Source of the DNA: Polymorphospora lycopeni
GTDB taxonomy: Bacteria > Actinomycetota > Actinomycetes > Mycobacteriales > Micromonosporaceae
Length of the DNA: 64,000 nucleotides
Assembly: GCF_042237075.1 (NCBI RefSeq)
Contig: NZ_JBCGDC010000016.1
Span: forward strand, 1 to 64,000
Direction of reading: 5' to 3'
Below, piece after piece: positions 56,678 through 64,000 of this stretch (position 1 is the stretch's first letter; each line of letters begins with the position of its first letter). Below the pieces are notes generated by a model. That model was not told where the DNA came from. It did not search any database and worked only from the letters and a program-made list of their open reading frames with translations. The position numbers and the translations under genes were made by a program.

Positions 56678-56693
56678 CCGCACGAACGTGCGG
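56678..56693. promoter_or_regulatory. Second copy of the XRE operator core
   Basis: CCGCACGAACGTGCGG, a 7-bp inverted repeat with a two-base centre, differs from the core of the 32-bp palindrome at one position and lies 61 bp farther upstream. Confidence 0.75.
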
Positions 56694-56819
56694 GATCCAG
56701 GATCGGTTTCGAGGTATCCGACGCAACTCCTCCGAAGGCAGCCAGAAAGGCGCCGACCCAGCCGTGGTTGCTCTGCTTCGACGCCCGGGCCGCCTATCGC
56801 TCACCGTCGAAAGCGGGAT

Positions 56820-56848
56820 CGCCTCCCGACCGGATGGAGTTACCCGAC
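56820..56848. repeat. 29-bp direct repeat, left copy
   Basis: Identical over 29 bases (beginning CGCCTCCCGACCGGATGGAG) to 58828-58856, which ends exactly at the proposed glyS start. The two copies bracket the decayed ATPase fragment and the toxin-immunity genes. Confidence 0.9.
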
Positions 56849-56880
56849 AAGTACCGGCCGTAGCCCGGTAGCGCGCGAGA

Positions 56881-57070
56881 CTACTGTTCGTCGGTTCGGT
56901 CAAGTGGCAAAGCCGCGACACGCGACCAACCGCGCTGCAACCTCTGCACAACCGGCTCACCACCGAACCACTCCCCCTCGTCGCGGCCTCCCACCGCGGC
57001 TCGCCCTGCTCCGGCCTCGACGCGCCGTACGGCCCGAGGAACTACTCGCGCCTGGCATACCGCACCTACC
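56881..57070 (+). pseudogene. Decayed duplicate of the DUF234 ATPase 3' end
   Basis: Translation from 56881 gives LLFVGSVKW followed by NRLTTEPLPLVAASHRG and GLDAPYGP, clearly homologous to LLFVGSIKW, RLTSEPLPLVAVSRSG and GVDASYGP at the end of the intact gene. A short stretch (FDVRDL) is missing and there is no upstream part or start. Even the post-gene sequence CCGCACCTACCAGG is shared. It is a remnant of a second ATPase-nuclease gene. Confidence 0.85.
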
Positions 57071-57512
57071 AGGGCATGAGAGCGTCCACGCCGTAGTGGG
57101 CCCACCACTGGGACCGGTGCTTGCGCAACGCCCCGGCTACGCGGGTAAGCAACAGCCAGTTTCCGTTGAGCACGAGGGCGGCGTCCTCGGGCCGGCCGGC
57201 AAGCACCCGGGCCACCGTTACCACCATGTTGGACACCCCCTCGACAACCTGGTCGTCTTTGGCCATGTCGAAGCTGATGTTGACGAACTCTGCGGGCTCC
57301 CACTCCCAGTAGCCGTCGTCATCCTCGGCGTCGTAGTAGCCGTTACGTCCTGAACTGAGGCTGATCAGATATCCACGCTCCTCGTATAGTGCGGAGCTGA
57401 ACAGTTGGCCGCCGGCCGGAGTACGCGTCTCGATAGCGTCCGGAGCGGCGATCTCAACTACATCACGCAACGGAATGTCGCCACCCAGCGTCAGTCGGTA
57501 GCTGATCCCCAT
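57066..57512 (-). CDS. SitI3-like immunity protein
   Basis: 148 residues, ATG at 57512. The opening MGISYRLTLGGDIPLRDVVE and the acidic, aromatic centre (YYDAEDDDGYWEWEPAEFVN) resemble the SitI3 family, immunity proteins known from Myxococcus contact-dependent toxins, as far as I recall it. It lies 12 bp downstream of the nuclease-toxin reading frame on the same strand, the expected position for a cognate immunity gene. Its stop codon falls within sequence shared with the end of the ATPase gene. The assignment rests on remembered similarity and context. Confidence 0.65.
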   Translation of the reverse strand: MGISYRLTLGGDIPLRDVVEIAAPDAIETRTPAGGQLFSSALYEERGYLISLSSGRNGYYDAEDDDGYWEWEPAEFVNISFDMAKDDQVVEGVSNMVVTVARVLAGRPEDAALVLNGNWLLLTRVAGALRKHRSQWWAHYGVDALMPW

Positions 57513-57524
57513 CTCGCACCCTTC

Positions 57525-58013
57525 CTACTGCCGTGGCACGATCTGCACGATCGCACCCTTCCGCGTTACCGCAGCCAGTTCCTTCAGTCCGGTGATGGGC
57601 CAGTCATCAAATTGCTTTTGCAGGGCTGCCAGGTCGCCACGCCAGTCCTCAAGGTTGAGCACCACACGTTGGGTCTGTAGGTCGGTGACCTTTCCGACTA
57701 CCTCGGTCCATATACCCCGGACGGGCTTGGGCGGAGTCGGAGAATAGCAATCGAAGACATGCCCCTCGATCACATAGTCGGGGGTCTTGCGAAGGTTTCC
57801 GATGTCGCCGGTACGTAGCCGTGCATCCGCGACCTCTTGCCTGGTCGGGTTCTGGTGCACCCGATAGCCCCTGTCAGCAAGCAGGTCGGCACATTCATTT
57901 TCGAGGGTCAACGCCCGCCGGGTGGCATCGTCGTGGTCCTGCGTCTTGGTACGCGGCCCCGTCGGCAACCCGCCGGGCGATCCGGTAGGACTTCTCGTCC
58001 ACGGCATACCCAC
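57525..58013 (-). CDS. CdiA-CT-like nuclease toxin domain
   Basis: 162 residues if started at the GTG at 58013, but no convincing ribosome site is present. The same frame stays open upstream through a Gly/Ser/Thr-rich linker, so this is probably the C-terminal part of a longer protein. ENECADLLADRGYRVHQNP, KTPDYVIEGHVFDCYSP, RGIWTEVVGKV and TQRVVLNLEDW match the pattern of CdiA C-terminal tRNase toxin domains (PF18451 type), with the acidic PDYxIEG element as likely active site. The immunity gene follows directly. See the neighbouring DUF6244-like entry for the apparent frameshift joining them. Confidence 0.7.
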   Translation of the reverse strand: MGMPWTRSPTGSPGGLPTGPRTKTQDHDDATRRALTLENECADLLADRGYRVHQNPTRQEVADARLRTGDIGNLRKTPDYVIEGHVFDCYSPTPPKPVRGIWTEVVGKVTDLQTQRVVLNLEDWRGDLAALQKQFDDWPITGLKELAAVTRKGAIVQIVPRQ

Positions 58014-58645
58014 GTCACGGCCGTTGGCTCCCGTGCCGCCCAGGTCAGTGACCGTGCGCGTCGAGCCACCGCTATCGCTCGAGGTGGGGCTGGTCGGCGC
58101 AGAACCGCCAGCCCCGACCGTTTTCCCGACGAACCGACCTGCCGTGCCTGGTTGATCGCCGCTTCGACGGCCTGGCGGGCGGTACCGCTGCGCTGCACCA
58201 TGAGCACCAGCACCTGTTTGACGCTGTCCAAGGCTTGGAGGAGCGAGTCGGGTTGACCGCTATGCAGGATCGCATTGACGAGTCTTTGGGCGTCCTCGAC
58301 ATGGGTGATGGTCGCGGTGCAGGTCTCGCAAACGATGGCGATGCCCTGCTGGACCGTCGCCAGTTTTGCGATGGTCTCGTGCGGGCTGGCTTCAAGGGGG
58401 ACAGCCGCGGCGGTGTTCATGGTGCCATCGATCGACGTGGCGATGCTGGCCAGTTCGGCCTGGACTGCGGAGATGGCGGCGCGTACCCGGAGGATGCCGG
58501 AAGCGACGGCGGCGAACCCGGCGACCGCAGCCCGTACGGCAACCTCCTGCGCCTGGTTGTCGGCCGCAGTGGTCAGGCTCCGCGCACGCTCGACACCGGC
58601 TGTCAATGTGCGGAGTTCACCGGAGATCTCCTCGATGTTCGACAT
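57908..58645 (-). CDS. DUF6244-like helical protein, N-terminal module of a polymorphic toxin
   Basis: The 245-residue frame from the ATG at 58645 is helical and Ala/Val/Gln-rich for about 160 residues (ISGELRTLTAGVERARSLTT, HSGQPDSLLQALDSVKQVLV, GTARQAVEAAINQARQVG), similar to DUF6244 proteins of Micromonosporaceae as I recall them. After about 58150 this frame turns Arg/Pro-rich while the frame of the downstream toxin becomes a normal linker (GKTVGAGGSAPTSPTSSDSG). The whole span, 57525-58645, is 1121 bp, two over a multiple of three, so a single indel would restore one 373-residue fusion. It may be an inactivated gene, a sequencing error or recoding. Confidence 0.6.
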   Translation of the reverse strand: MSNIEEISGELRTLTAGVERARSLTTAADNQAQEVAVRAAVAGFAAVASGILRVRAAISAVQAELASIATSIDGTMNTAAAVPLEASPHETIAKLATVQQGIAIVCETCTATITHVEDAQRLVNAILHSGQPDSLLQALDSVKQVLVLMVQRSGTARQAVEAAINQARQVGSSGKRSGLAVLRRPAPPRAIAVARRARSLTWAAREPTAVTWVCRGREVLPDRPAGCRRGRVPRRRTTTMPPGGR

Positions 58646-58827
58646 CTGTCAGCTACCTCAACCGAGAACGGACGGTTCCGGAATCTGCAACCTACCGGCT
58701 TTCGACGCCCTGTCACAGGTCTCGCACCTCGATCAGCCGATGGGGTCGCCAGCCGACCGGGAACCCCAGGGCGGGGTGGGAAGTAGAGTCGCCTGCGAAC
58801 GTACGACGATCGCCGGGGAGGTGCGAC

Positions 58828-58856
58828 CGCCTCCCGACCGGATGGAGTTACCCGAC
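58828..58856. repeat. 29-bp direct repeat, right copy (glyS leader)
   Basis: Exact copy of 56820-56848. It contains the GGAG used as the glyS ribosome site and ends one base before the GTG start, suggesting that the intervening 2 kb were inserted beside glyS with duplication of its leader. Confidence 0.9.
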
Positions 58857-61841
58857 GTGTTGACGATGCAGGATGCGCTGGTTCGACTCGCCGCCTACTG
58901 GGGCGAGCAGGGTTGCCTGACGGTCCAGCCGATGAACACCGAGGTGGGAGCGGGCACGCTCAACCCGGCGACGTTCCTGCGGGTGCTCGGTCCGGAGCCG
59001 TGGCGGGTCGCGTATGTCGAGCCGTCGGTGCGCCCCGACGACGCCCGGTACGGGGAGAACCCGAACCGGATCCAGACGCACACCCAGTTCCAGGTGATCC
59101 TGAAGCCGGAGCCGGGCAACAGCCAGGAGTTGTACCTGGGCAGCCTGGCGGCGCTCGGCATCGACGTCGCCGCGCACGACGTACGGTTCGTCGAGGACAA
59201 CTGGGCGTCGCCGGCCCTGGGCGCCTGGGGGCTGGGCTGGGAGGTCTGGCTCGACGGGCTGGAGATCACCCAGTTCACGTACTTCCAGCAGGCGGGCGGG
59301 ATCAACCTCGACCCGCCGGCGGTGGAGATCACGTACGGGATCGAGCGCATCCTGATGGCGCTTCAGGGGGTACGGCACTTCAAGGAGATCGCCTACACCG
59401 ACACCGTCTCGTACGGGGAACTGTTCGGGCAGGGCGAGTACGAGATGTCGCGCTACTACCTCGACGACGCGGACATCGCGGCGAACCGCAGCCTGTTGCA
59501 GCTCTACGCGTCCGAGGCGCAGCGGATGATCGACGCCGGGCTGCCGGTGCCGGCGCACACGTACGTGCTGAAGTGTTCGCACGCGTTCAACGTGCTCGAC
59601 GCGCGGGGTGCGGTGTCGACGGCGGAGCGGGCGACCGAGTTCGCCCGGATGCGCAGGTTGGCCGGTGACGTGGCGCGGTTGTGGATGGAGCGCCGGGCCG
59701 AGCTGGATCATCCGTTGGGGGTCTGCGCGCCGGTCGCCGTACCGGAGGCTGTTGATGTCGACCTTGTGCCGCGTGGGCCGGAGCCGCGCGCGTTCGTCTG
59801 CGAGGTCGGCACCGAGGAGATGCCGCCGGTCGAGGGGCGGGCCGCCGCCGGCCAGCTTGCGCAGGAGTTGACGGCGCGGCTGGCGAACACCCGGCTGGCG
59901 CACGGCCGGATCACGGTGCGGGCGACGCCGCGCCGGCTGGTCGCCCTGGTCGACGGGGTAGCCGCCCGTGAGGAGGACCAGGACCGGGTCGTGAAGGGGC
60001 CGAAGGTGGCGGCGGCGTTCGACTCGGCCGGCGAGCCGACCCCGGCGGTGCGGGGGTTCGCGCGGGCGCAGGGGGTCGAGGTCGTCGACCTGGTACGGCA
60101 ACAGGTCGGCAACGCCGAGCACATGGTGCTGGTGCGGCGTGAGATCGGGCGGGGTGCGCCCGAGGTGCTGGCCGGTGTCGTCGAGGGCGCGGTCGCGGCG
60201 CTGCGGTCGGGCCGGAACATGCGCTGGAACGACCCGAAGCTGGCGTTCACCCGGCCGATCCGGTGGCTGCTGGCACTGTGGGGCGACCAGGTGGTGCCGG
60301 CCCGGGTGTCGGCGCTGGTCGCCGACCGGCGGACCCGGGTGCTGCGGACGGCGCCCACCCCGGAGATCGCCGTCGAATCGGCGGAGTCCTATGTGGAGGC
60401 TGTGGAGGCCGCCGGGATCGTGCTCGACCACGCGGACCGGCGGACCCGGATCGTCGAAGGGTCGCGGACGCTGGCCGCCGGGGTGGGCGGTCATGTCGAC
60501 GTCGACGGTGAGCGCGGGCTGATCGAGCAGGTCGCGTTCCTGGTGGAGCAGCCGGCGCCGCTGCTCGGCAGGTTCGACGACAGCTACCTGTCGCTGCCGG
60601 AGGCGGTGCTGGCGACGGTGATGCGCAAGCACCAGCGTTACCTGCCGGTCCGGGGCGCCGACGGCCGGCTGCTGCCGTACTTCGTCGCGGTCGCGAACGG
60701 GCCGGTCCACGCCGACCTGGTTCGGGCCGGGAACGAGGCGGTGCTGCGGGCCCGGTACGAGGACGCGCTGTTCTTCTACCGCACCGACCGGGAGACGCCG
60801 CTCGCGCAGATGCGGGCGAAGCTGGCCCGGTTGACGTTCACCGACCGGCTCGGCTCGGTCGCGGAGCGGGCGGACCGGATCGCCGCGCTGGCCCGCCGGC
60901 TCGCGGACGAGGTCGGGCTGGACGGGCCGGACCGGGCGGTGCTGGACCGGGCCGCGACGCTGGTCAAGTTCGACCTGGGCAGCCAGCTGGTGACGGAGAT
61001 GACCAGTCTCGCGGGGACGATGGCCCGGGACTACGCGGCGCATGCCGGGGAGCCGGCGGCGGTCGCCGAGGCGTTGTTCGAGGCGGAGCGGCCGCGCAAC
61101 ACCGAGGACGCCCTTCCGCGTGGCGTCGCGGGTGAACTGCTGTCGGTCGCGGACCGGCTCGACCTGCTGACCGGGCTGGCCGCGACGGTGGGGCTGCCGA
61201 CCGGGAGCAGCGACCAGTTCGCGCTGCGCCGGGCCGCGCTCGGGCTGCTCGGGGTGTTCCGGCGGCGGCCGGTGCTGGCGCCGGTGTCGCTGCGCGAGGC
61301 GTTGCGGCTGGCGGCCGACCTGCAGCCGGTGCCGGTCTCCGACGATGTGTTGGAGGCCGTCGCCGAGTTCGTCACCCGCCGGTTCGAGCAGCAGCTCACC
61401 GAGGAGGAGCAGCCGGTCGACCGGATCCGGGCGGTGCTGCCGCACGCCGACCGGCCGCACTTCTTGGACCGGACGCTGGCGCAGCTCGACAAGCTGGTCG
61501 ACCAGGCCGGGTTCCAGCAGCTCACCGAGGCGTTGCAGCGGGCGCGGCGGATCGTGCCGGCCGGCACGCCGGCGCAGTACGACCCGGGGGTGCTGGTCGA
61601 GCCGGCGGAGGTCGCCCTGCACGACGCGCTGGTGTGGGCGCGGGCCGGACTCGGCGACGCGCCGGACCTGGACCGGTTCGTCGAGGCGACCGGTGGGATC
61701 GTACGGCCGGTGAACACGTTCTTCGACGACGTGTTCGTGATGGTCGACGACGAGCGGCTGCGGCAGGCCCGGCTGGGCCTGCTGGCGTCGGTCGCCGATC
61801 TGGGCACGCCGGTGCTGGCCTGGGAGCATCTGCGGATGTGA
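58857..61841 (+). CDS. glyS: Glycyl-tRNA synthetase, fused alpha-beta form
   Basis: 994 residues from the GTG at 58857 (GGAG nine bases upstream); an ATG at 58866 (MQDALVRLAAYW) is the alternative. Residues 4-290 are the catalytic alpha part (LNPATFLRVLGPEPWRVAYV, RIQTHTQFQVILKPEP, TYGIERILMALQGV), a class II synthetase. From FVCEVGTEEMPP (about 305) the beta part follows, with its HD-like, tRNA-binding and anticodon regions. Fusion of the two subunits into one chain is known in several bacterial groups. The enzyme charges tRNA-Gly and is essential unless a second, alpha2-type GlyRS exists elsewhere, which the window cannot show; its leader is disturbed by the 29-bp repeat. Confidence 0.95.
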   Translation: MLTMQDALVRLAAYWGEQGCLTVQPMNTEVGAGTLNPATFLRVLGPEPWRVAYVEPSVRPDDARYGENPNRIQTHTQFQVILKPEPGNSQELYLGSLAALGIDVAAHDVRFVEDNWASPALGAWGLGWEVWLDGLEITQFTYFQQAGGINLDPPAVEITYGIERILMALQGVRHFKEIAYTDTVSYGELFGQGEYEMSRYYLDDADIAANRSLLQLYASEAQRMIDAGLPVPAHTYVLKCSHAFNVLDARGAVSTAERATEFARMRRLAGDVARLWMERRAELDHPLGVCAPVAVPEAVDVDLVPRGPEPRAFVCEVGTEEMPPVEGRAAAGQLAQELTARLANTRLAHGRITVRATPRRLVALVDGVAAREEDQDRVVKGPKVAAAFDSAGEPTPAVRGFARAQGVEVVDLVRQQVGNAEHMVLVRREIGRGAPEVLAGVVEGAVAALRSGRNMRWNDPKLAFTRPIRWLLALWGDQVVPARVSALVADRRTRVLRTAPTPEIAVESAESYVEAVEAAGIVLDHADRRTRIVEGSRTLAAGVGGHVDVDGERGLIEQVAFLVEQPAPLLGRFDDSYLSLPEAVLATVMRKHQRYLPVRGADGRLLPYFVAVANGPVHADLVRAGNEAVLRARYEDALFFYRTDRETPLAQMRAKLARLTFTDRLGSVAERADRIAALARRLADEVGLDGPDRAVLDRAATLVKFDLGSQLVTEMTSLAGTMARDYAAHAGEPAAVAEALFEAERPRNTEDALPRGVAGELLSVADRLDLLTGLAATVGLPTGSSDQFALRRAALGLLGVFRRRPVLAPVSLREALRLAADLQPVPVSDDVLEAVAEFVTRRFEQQLTEEEQPVDRIRAVLPHADRPHFLDRTLAQLDKLVDQAGFQQLTEALQRARRIVPAGTPAQYDPGVLVEPAEVALHDALVWARAGLGDAPDLDRFVEATGGIVRPVNTFFDDVFVMVDDERLRQARLGLLASVADLGTPVLAWEHLRM

Positions 61842-61885
61842 CCCCGATGCCCGGGCGGGCGGGGTGCGCGCCCGGCGGGTTCGGC

Positions 61886-61949
61886 GCTGATCAAGGACAA
61901 ACCGTGCCGGTTGTGCCGTGATTTGTCGCGCAACTAGTCCTTGATCAGC
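61886..61949. terminator. Dispersed palindrome acting as bidirectional terminator (copy 2)
   Basis: Perfect 13-base arms GCTGATCAAGGAC and GTCCTTGATCAGC enclose 38 bases that contain a smaller GACAAA/TTTGTC repeat. The arms match the palindrome at 41050-41114, and the element again lies between convergent genes (glyS and the TetR gene). Confidence 0.85.
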
Positions 61950-61958
61950 CGGGAGACC

Positions 61959-62528
61959 CTACGGTCGGCCGGCCACCGTGCGCAGGGCTACGGCCAGGTC
62001 GCGGCCGGTCGGTGCGTTGTCGGGGTCGATGAGCCACTGCAGCACCATGCCGTTGATCATCGTCATGGCGAGCGAGCCGACGGTCCGCGCCTGCTCCTCG
62101 GTGACCTCGGTCGGGTCGACCAGCAGCAGCAGGGCCGCCATGTCGCGGCGGGCGACCTTGAAGGTTTCCGCGACCTGCTCGCGGACCTCGGTCGCGTGCA
62201 ACGCGACGGCGAGCGCCTGGGCGCTGCCCGCCGCCACCGTCCGGTCGGCGTGGACCGCGGCGACGATGCCGTCGAGGAACGCTTCCAACCGGTCCACCGG
62301 TTCCCCGTCGCCGACCACCTCCACAGTGAGGCTGATCGCGTCGCCCCACTCGTCGAACGTGGCCAGGATCGCCGCGTTGAGCAGGGCTTCCTTCGAGCCG
62401 AAGTGGTAGCCGATCGAGGCGAGGTTGGTGCCGGATTCGGCGACCAGGTCCCGGGCGGTGATCTGCCCGAAGCTCTTCTCCTTGACCAGGCGCTTCGCGC
62501 CGGCGAGAAGGTCCTCCCGATGTCCCAT
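61959..62528 (-). CDS. TetR-family transcriptional regulator
   Basis: 189 residues, ATG at 62528. The N-terminal helix-turn-helix reads ITARDLVAESGTNLASIGYH followed by FGSKEALLNAAI, the TetR pattern. The C-terminal ligand domain is helical (VDRLEAFLDGIVAAV, TVGSLAMTMINGMVLQWL). It diverges from a drug-efflux gene across a repeated motif array and is expected to repress it and itself. Confidence 0.94.
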   Translation of the reverse strand: MGHREDLLAGAKRLVKEKSFGQITARDLVAESGTNLASIGYHFGSKEALLNAAILATFDEWGDAISLTVEVVGDGEPVDRLEAFLDGIVAAVHADRTVAAGSAQALAVALHATEVREQVAETFKVARRDMAALLLLVDPTEVTEEQARTVGSLAMTMINGMVLQWLIDPDNAPTGRDLAVALRTVAGRP

Positions 62529-62563
62529 CGCGCCATTCTACGCCAAGATTTATACACTCGTTC

Positions 62564-62607
62564 TAGACGGACGTCTTAGACGCTGTACTAGACGTATGTA
62601 TAAGACG
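62564..62607. promoter_or_regulatory. Repeated TAGACG motif array, TetR operator
   Basis: TAGACG occurs at 62564, 62577 and 62589, with AAGACG at 62602, a period of 12-13 bases. CGTCTTAGACG at 62572-62582 is an inverted repeat within it. The array fills the 96-bp divergent promoter between the TetR and MFS genes. Confidence 0.7.
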
Positions 62608-62624
62608 CTCGTATAGTTCCGGGC

Positions 62625-64000
62625 ATGACTGACCACACCGCCAAGGCGGGTGGGCGGGAATGGGTGGGCCTCGCCGTGCTCGTCCTGCCCGCCCTGCTCG
62701 CCTCGATGGACCTCTCCGTGCTCTTCATGGCCACGCCCTGGATCAGCGCCGACCTGCAACCCAGCGGCACCCAACTGCTCTGGGTGATGGATGTCTACGG
62801 CTTCCTGATGGCCGGTCTGCTGCTGACCATGGGCTCGCTCGGCGACCGCATCGGCCGGCGGAAACTCCTGCTGATCGGTGCCGTCGCCTTCGGCGCGGCC
62901 TCCCTGCTCGCCGCGTACGCGAACAGCACCGAACTGCTCATCGCCGCCCGCGCCCTGCTCGGCATCGGCGGCGCCACCCTCGCCCCGTCGACGCTGGCCC
63001 TGATCCGCAACATGTTCCACGACCCTGATCAGCGCCGTGCCGCGATCGGCATCTGGACCGGCGCGTTCACCGGCGGTGTCGCGCTCGGCCCGATCATCGG
63101 CGGGCTGCTGCTCGAACACTTCTGGTGGGGATCGGTCTTCCTGATCAACGTGCCGGTGATGGTGCTGCTGCTGGTCCTGGCCCCGATCCTGCTGCCCGAG
63201 CACCGGGATCCGGCCGGTGGCCGCTTCGACCTGCTCAGCGCGCTGCTGTCGATAGCGGCCGTACTGCCGGTCATCTACGGGATCAAGGAGCTGGCCGAGG
63301 CCGGCCTGCACTGGCCGGCGGTGCTGGCGATCGTGGTCGGGCTCGCGGTCGGGGTGCTGTTCGTCCGCCGCCAGTCGACCATGGCCGACCCGCTGATCGA
63401 CGTCGGCCTCTTCCGCAACGGGGCGTTCAGCGCCGCCATCGGGGCGTACGCGATCATGGTTTTCGCCAGCGCGGGCACCGGCTACCTCGCCGTGCAGTAC
63501 ATGCAGGTCGTGCTCGGGCTCCGGCCCTTCACCGCCGCCCTGTGGATGCTTCCGACCGTGGCCGGGACCATGGTCGGCATCGCGCTGGCCACCGCGCTGG
63601 TCCGGGTCGTCCGGCCCGCGCTCGTGGCGGGTGCCGGCCTCGCCGTCGCCGGCTGCGGATTCCTGCTGGTCAATCGGATCGACGTCGACTCGTCCGAGAT
63701 CGTGGTCATCGCCGGCTACACCGTGCTGACGCTCGGTATCGGGATGGTCGCCCCGCTCGCCATCGACCTGATCGTCTCCACGGCCCCGCCGTCCCGGGCC
63801 GGCACCGCGGCGGCGCTCGGCGAGACCGGTGCCGAGTTCGGCGGCGCGCTCGGCATCGCCGTCCTGGGCAGTGTCGCCATCGTCGCCTACCGGGACGGGA
63901 TCGGTGATTCACTGCCCGCCGGGGTGCCGGCCGAGGCCGCCGACGCCGCGACCGGCACCCTCGGCGGTGCGGTCGCCGCCGCTGGCGCGCTCCCGGCGGA
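62625..64000 (+). CDS. MFS drug-efflux transporter, DHA2 (QacA/LfrA-like) type, partial
   Basis: At least 458 residues, cut by the right edge. The ATG at 62625 gives MTDHTAKAGGREWVGLAVLV, then successive hydrophobic helices with ALLASMDLSVLFMATPWISA (motif D1 region), GSLGDRIGRRKLLLIG (motif A) and GGVALGPIIGGLLLEHFWW (motif C). About thirteen helices are visible, consistent with the 14-helix DHA2 family that exports drugs and cations with proton exchange. The divergent TetR gene and the operator array indicate inducible efflux. Confidence 0.93.
   Translation, partial: MTDHTAKAGGREWVGLAVLVLPALLASMDLSVLFMATPWISADLQPSGTQLLWVMDVYGFLMAGLLLTMGSLGDRIGRRKLLLIGAVAFGAASLLAAYANSTELLIAARALLGIGGATLAPSTLALIRNMFHDPDQRRAAIGIWTGAFTGGVALGPIIGGLLLEHFWWGSVFLINVPVMVLLLVLAPILLPEHRDPAGGRFDLLSALLSIAAVLPVIYGIKELAEAGLHWPAVLAIVVGLAVGVLFVRRQSTMADPLIDVGLFRNGAFSAAIGAYAIMVFASAGTGYLAVQYMQVVLGLRPFTAALWMLPTVAGTMVGIALATALVRVVRPALVAGAGLAVAGCGFLLVNRIDVDSSEIVVIAGYTVLTLGIGMVAPLAIDLIVSTAPPSRAGTAAALGETGAEFGGALGIAVLGSVAIVAYRDGIGDSLPAGVPAEAADAATGTLGGAVAAAGALPA

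Noticed and set aside
56318..56871. Plus-strand frames over the XRE gene and its operators
   Set aside because: Antisense to a convincing HTH gene, and the frames run across palindromes and the 29-bp repeat.
1..64000. tRNA, rRNA and insertion-sequence genes
   Set aside because: No cloverleaf or rRNA segment and no transposase or integrase was recognised on reading either strand; absence was not confirmed by a dedicated scan.

Overview
The window is high-GC actinomycete chromosome, most likely from the Micromonosporaceae. The grounds are GTG and TTG starts, four-base ATGA/GTGA overlaps, IdeR/DmdR-type iron boxes, SCO2322-like and DUF6244-like proteins and a fused two-domain GlyS; no taxonomic marker was tested. 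There is one run of unknown bases (659-781) and one mis-joined contig junction (around 54651-54672).

Left end (1-6145): a cobalamin riboswitch (minus strand, about 2300-2440) precedes a secreted LPxTG-anchored alpha/alpha-toroid protein and a second secreted protein that runs off the edge; together they resemble a split transcobalamin. Rightward genes follow for a small Ala-rich protein, a zinc-ribbon protein and an AlkD-like DNA alkylation repair protein. A leftward DUF1540 cysteine protein has iron-box-like sites in front.

Siderophore locus (6248-41101): a stand-alone condensation-domain protein, a BASS-family transporter, an MbtH protein and a single 6345-residue NRPS (9084-28121). The NRPS has five modules, with N-methyltransferases inside the A domains of modules 1 and 3 and a terminal epimerization domain, but no thioesterase. 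An ornithine N-monooxygenase and a divergent formyltransferase share an iron box. The module 3 A domain reads as an N5-hydroxyornithine code, so the product is probably an N-methylated, formylated hydroxamate pentapeptide. After a MarR/FAD-monooxygenase pair comes the uptake and export block: a siderophore-interacting reductase and binding lipoprotein (leftward), then two FecCD permeases, an ATPase and a heterodimeric ABC exporter (rightward), also divided by an iron box.

Middle (41109-44640): an OhrR-like regulator with a divergent small protein, a frameshifted questin-oxidase-like gene, and a DsbA-like plus VKOR pair for extracytoplasmic disulfide chemistry. Catabolic regulon (44684-54638): a leftward operon (DapA-family lyase/aldolase, LacI regulator, DhaK, DhaL, aldehyde dehydrogenase) and a rightward operon (sugar-type ABC importer plus FAD oxidoreductase) diverge from an intergenic region carrying two near-identical LacI-type operators. 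This looks like a sugar or sugar-acid utilisation system of unknown substrate.

Right end (54739-64000): a conflict-type island holds a DUF234 ATPase-nuclease behind a 15-bp-periodic operator, an orphan XRE regulator with large palindromes, a decayed copy of the ATPase 3' end, a SitI3-like immunity gene, and a CdiA-type toxin domain apparently frameshifted from a DUF6244-like N-terminal module. A 29-bp direct repeat brackets the toxin part and ends at the glyS start. The two-domain glycyl-tRNA synthetase, a TetR regulator and a divergent DHA2-type efflux transporter (cut by the window edge) complete the region. Two dispersed palindromes built on CTGATCAAGGA serve as bidirectional terminators at convergent gene ends.
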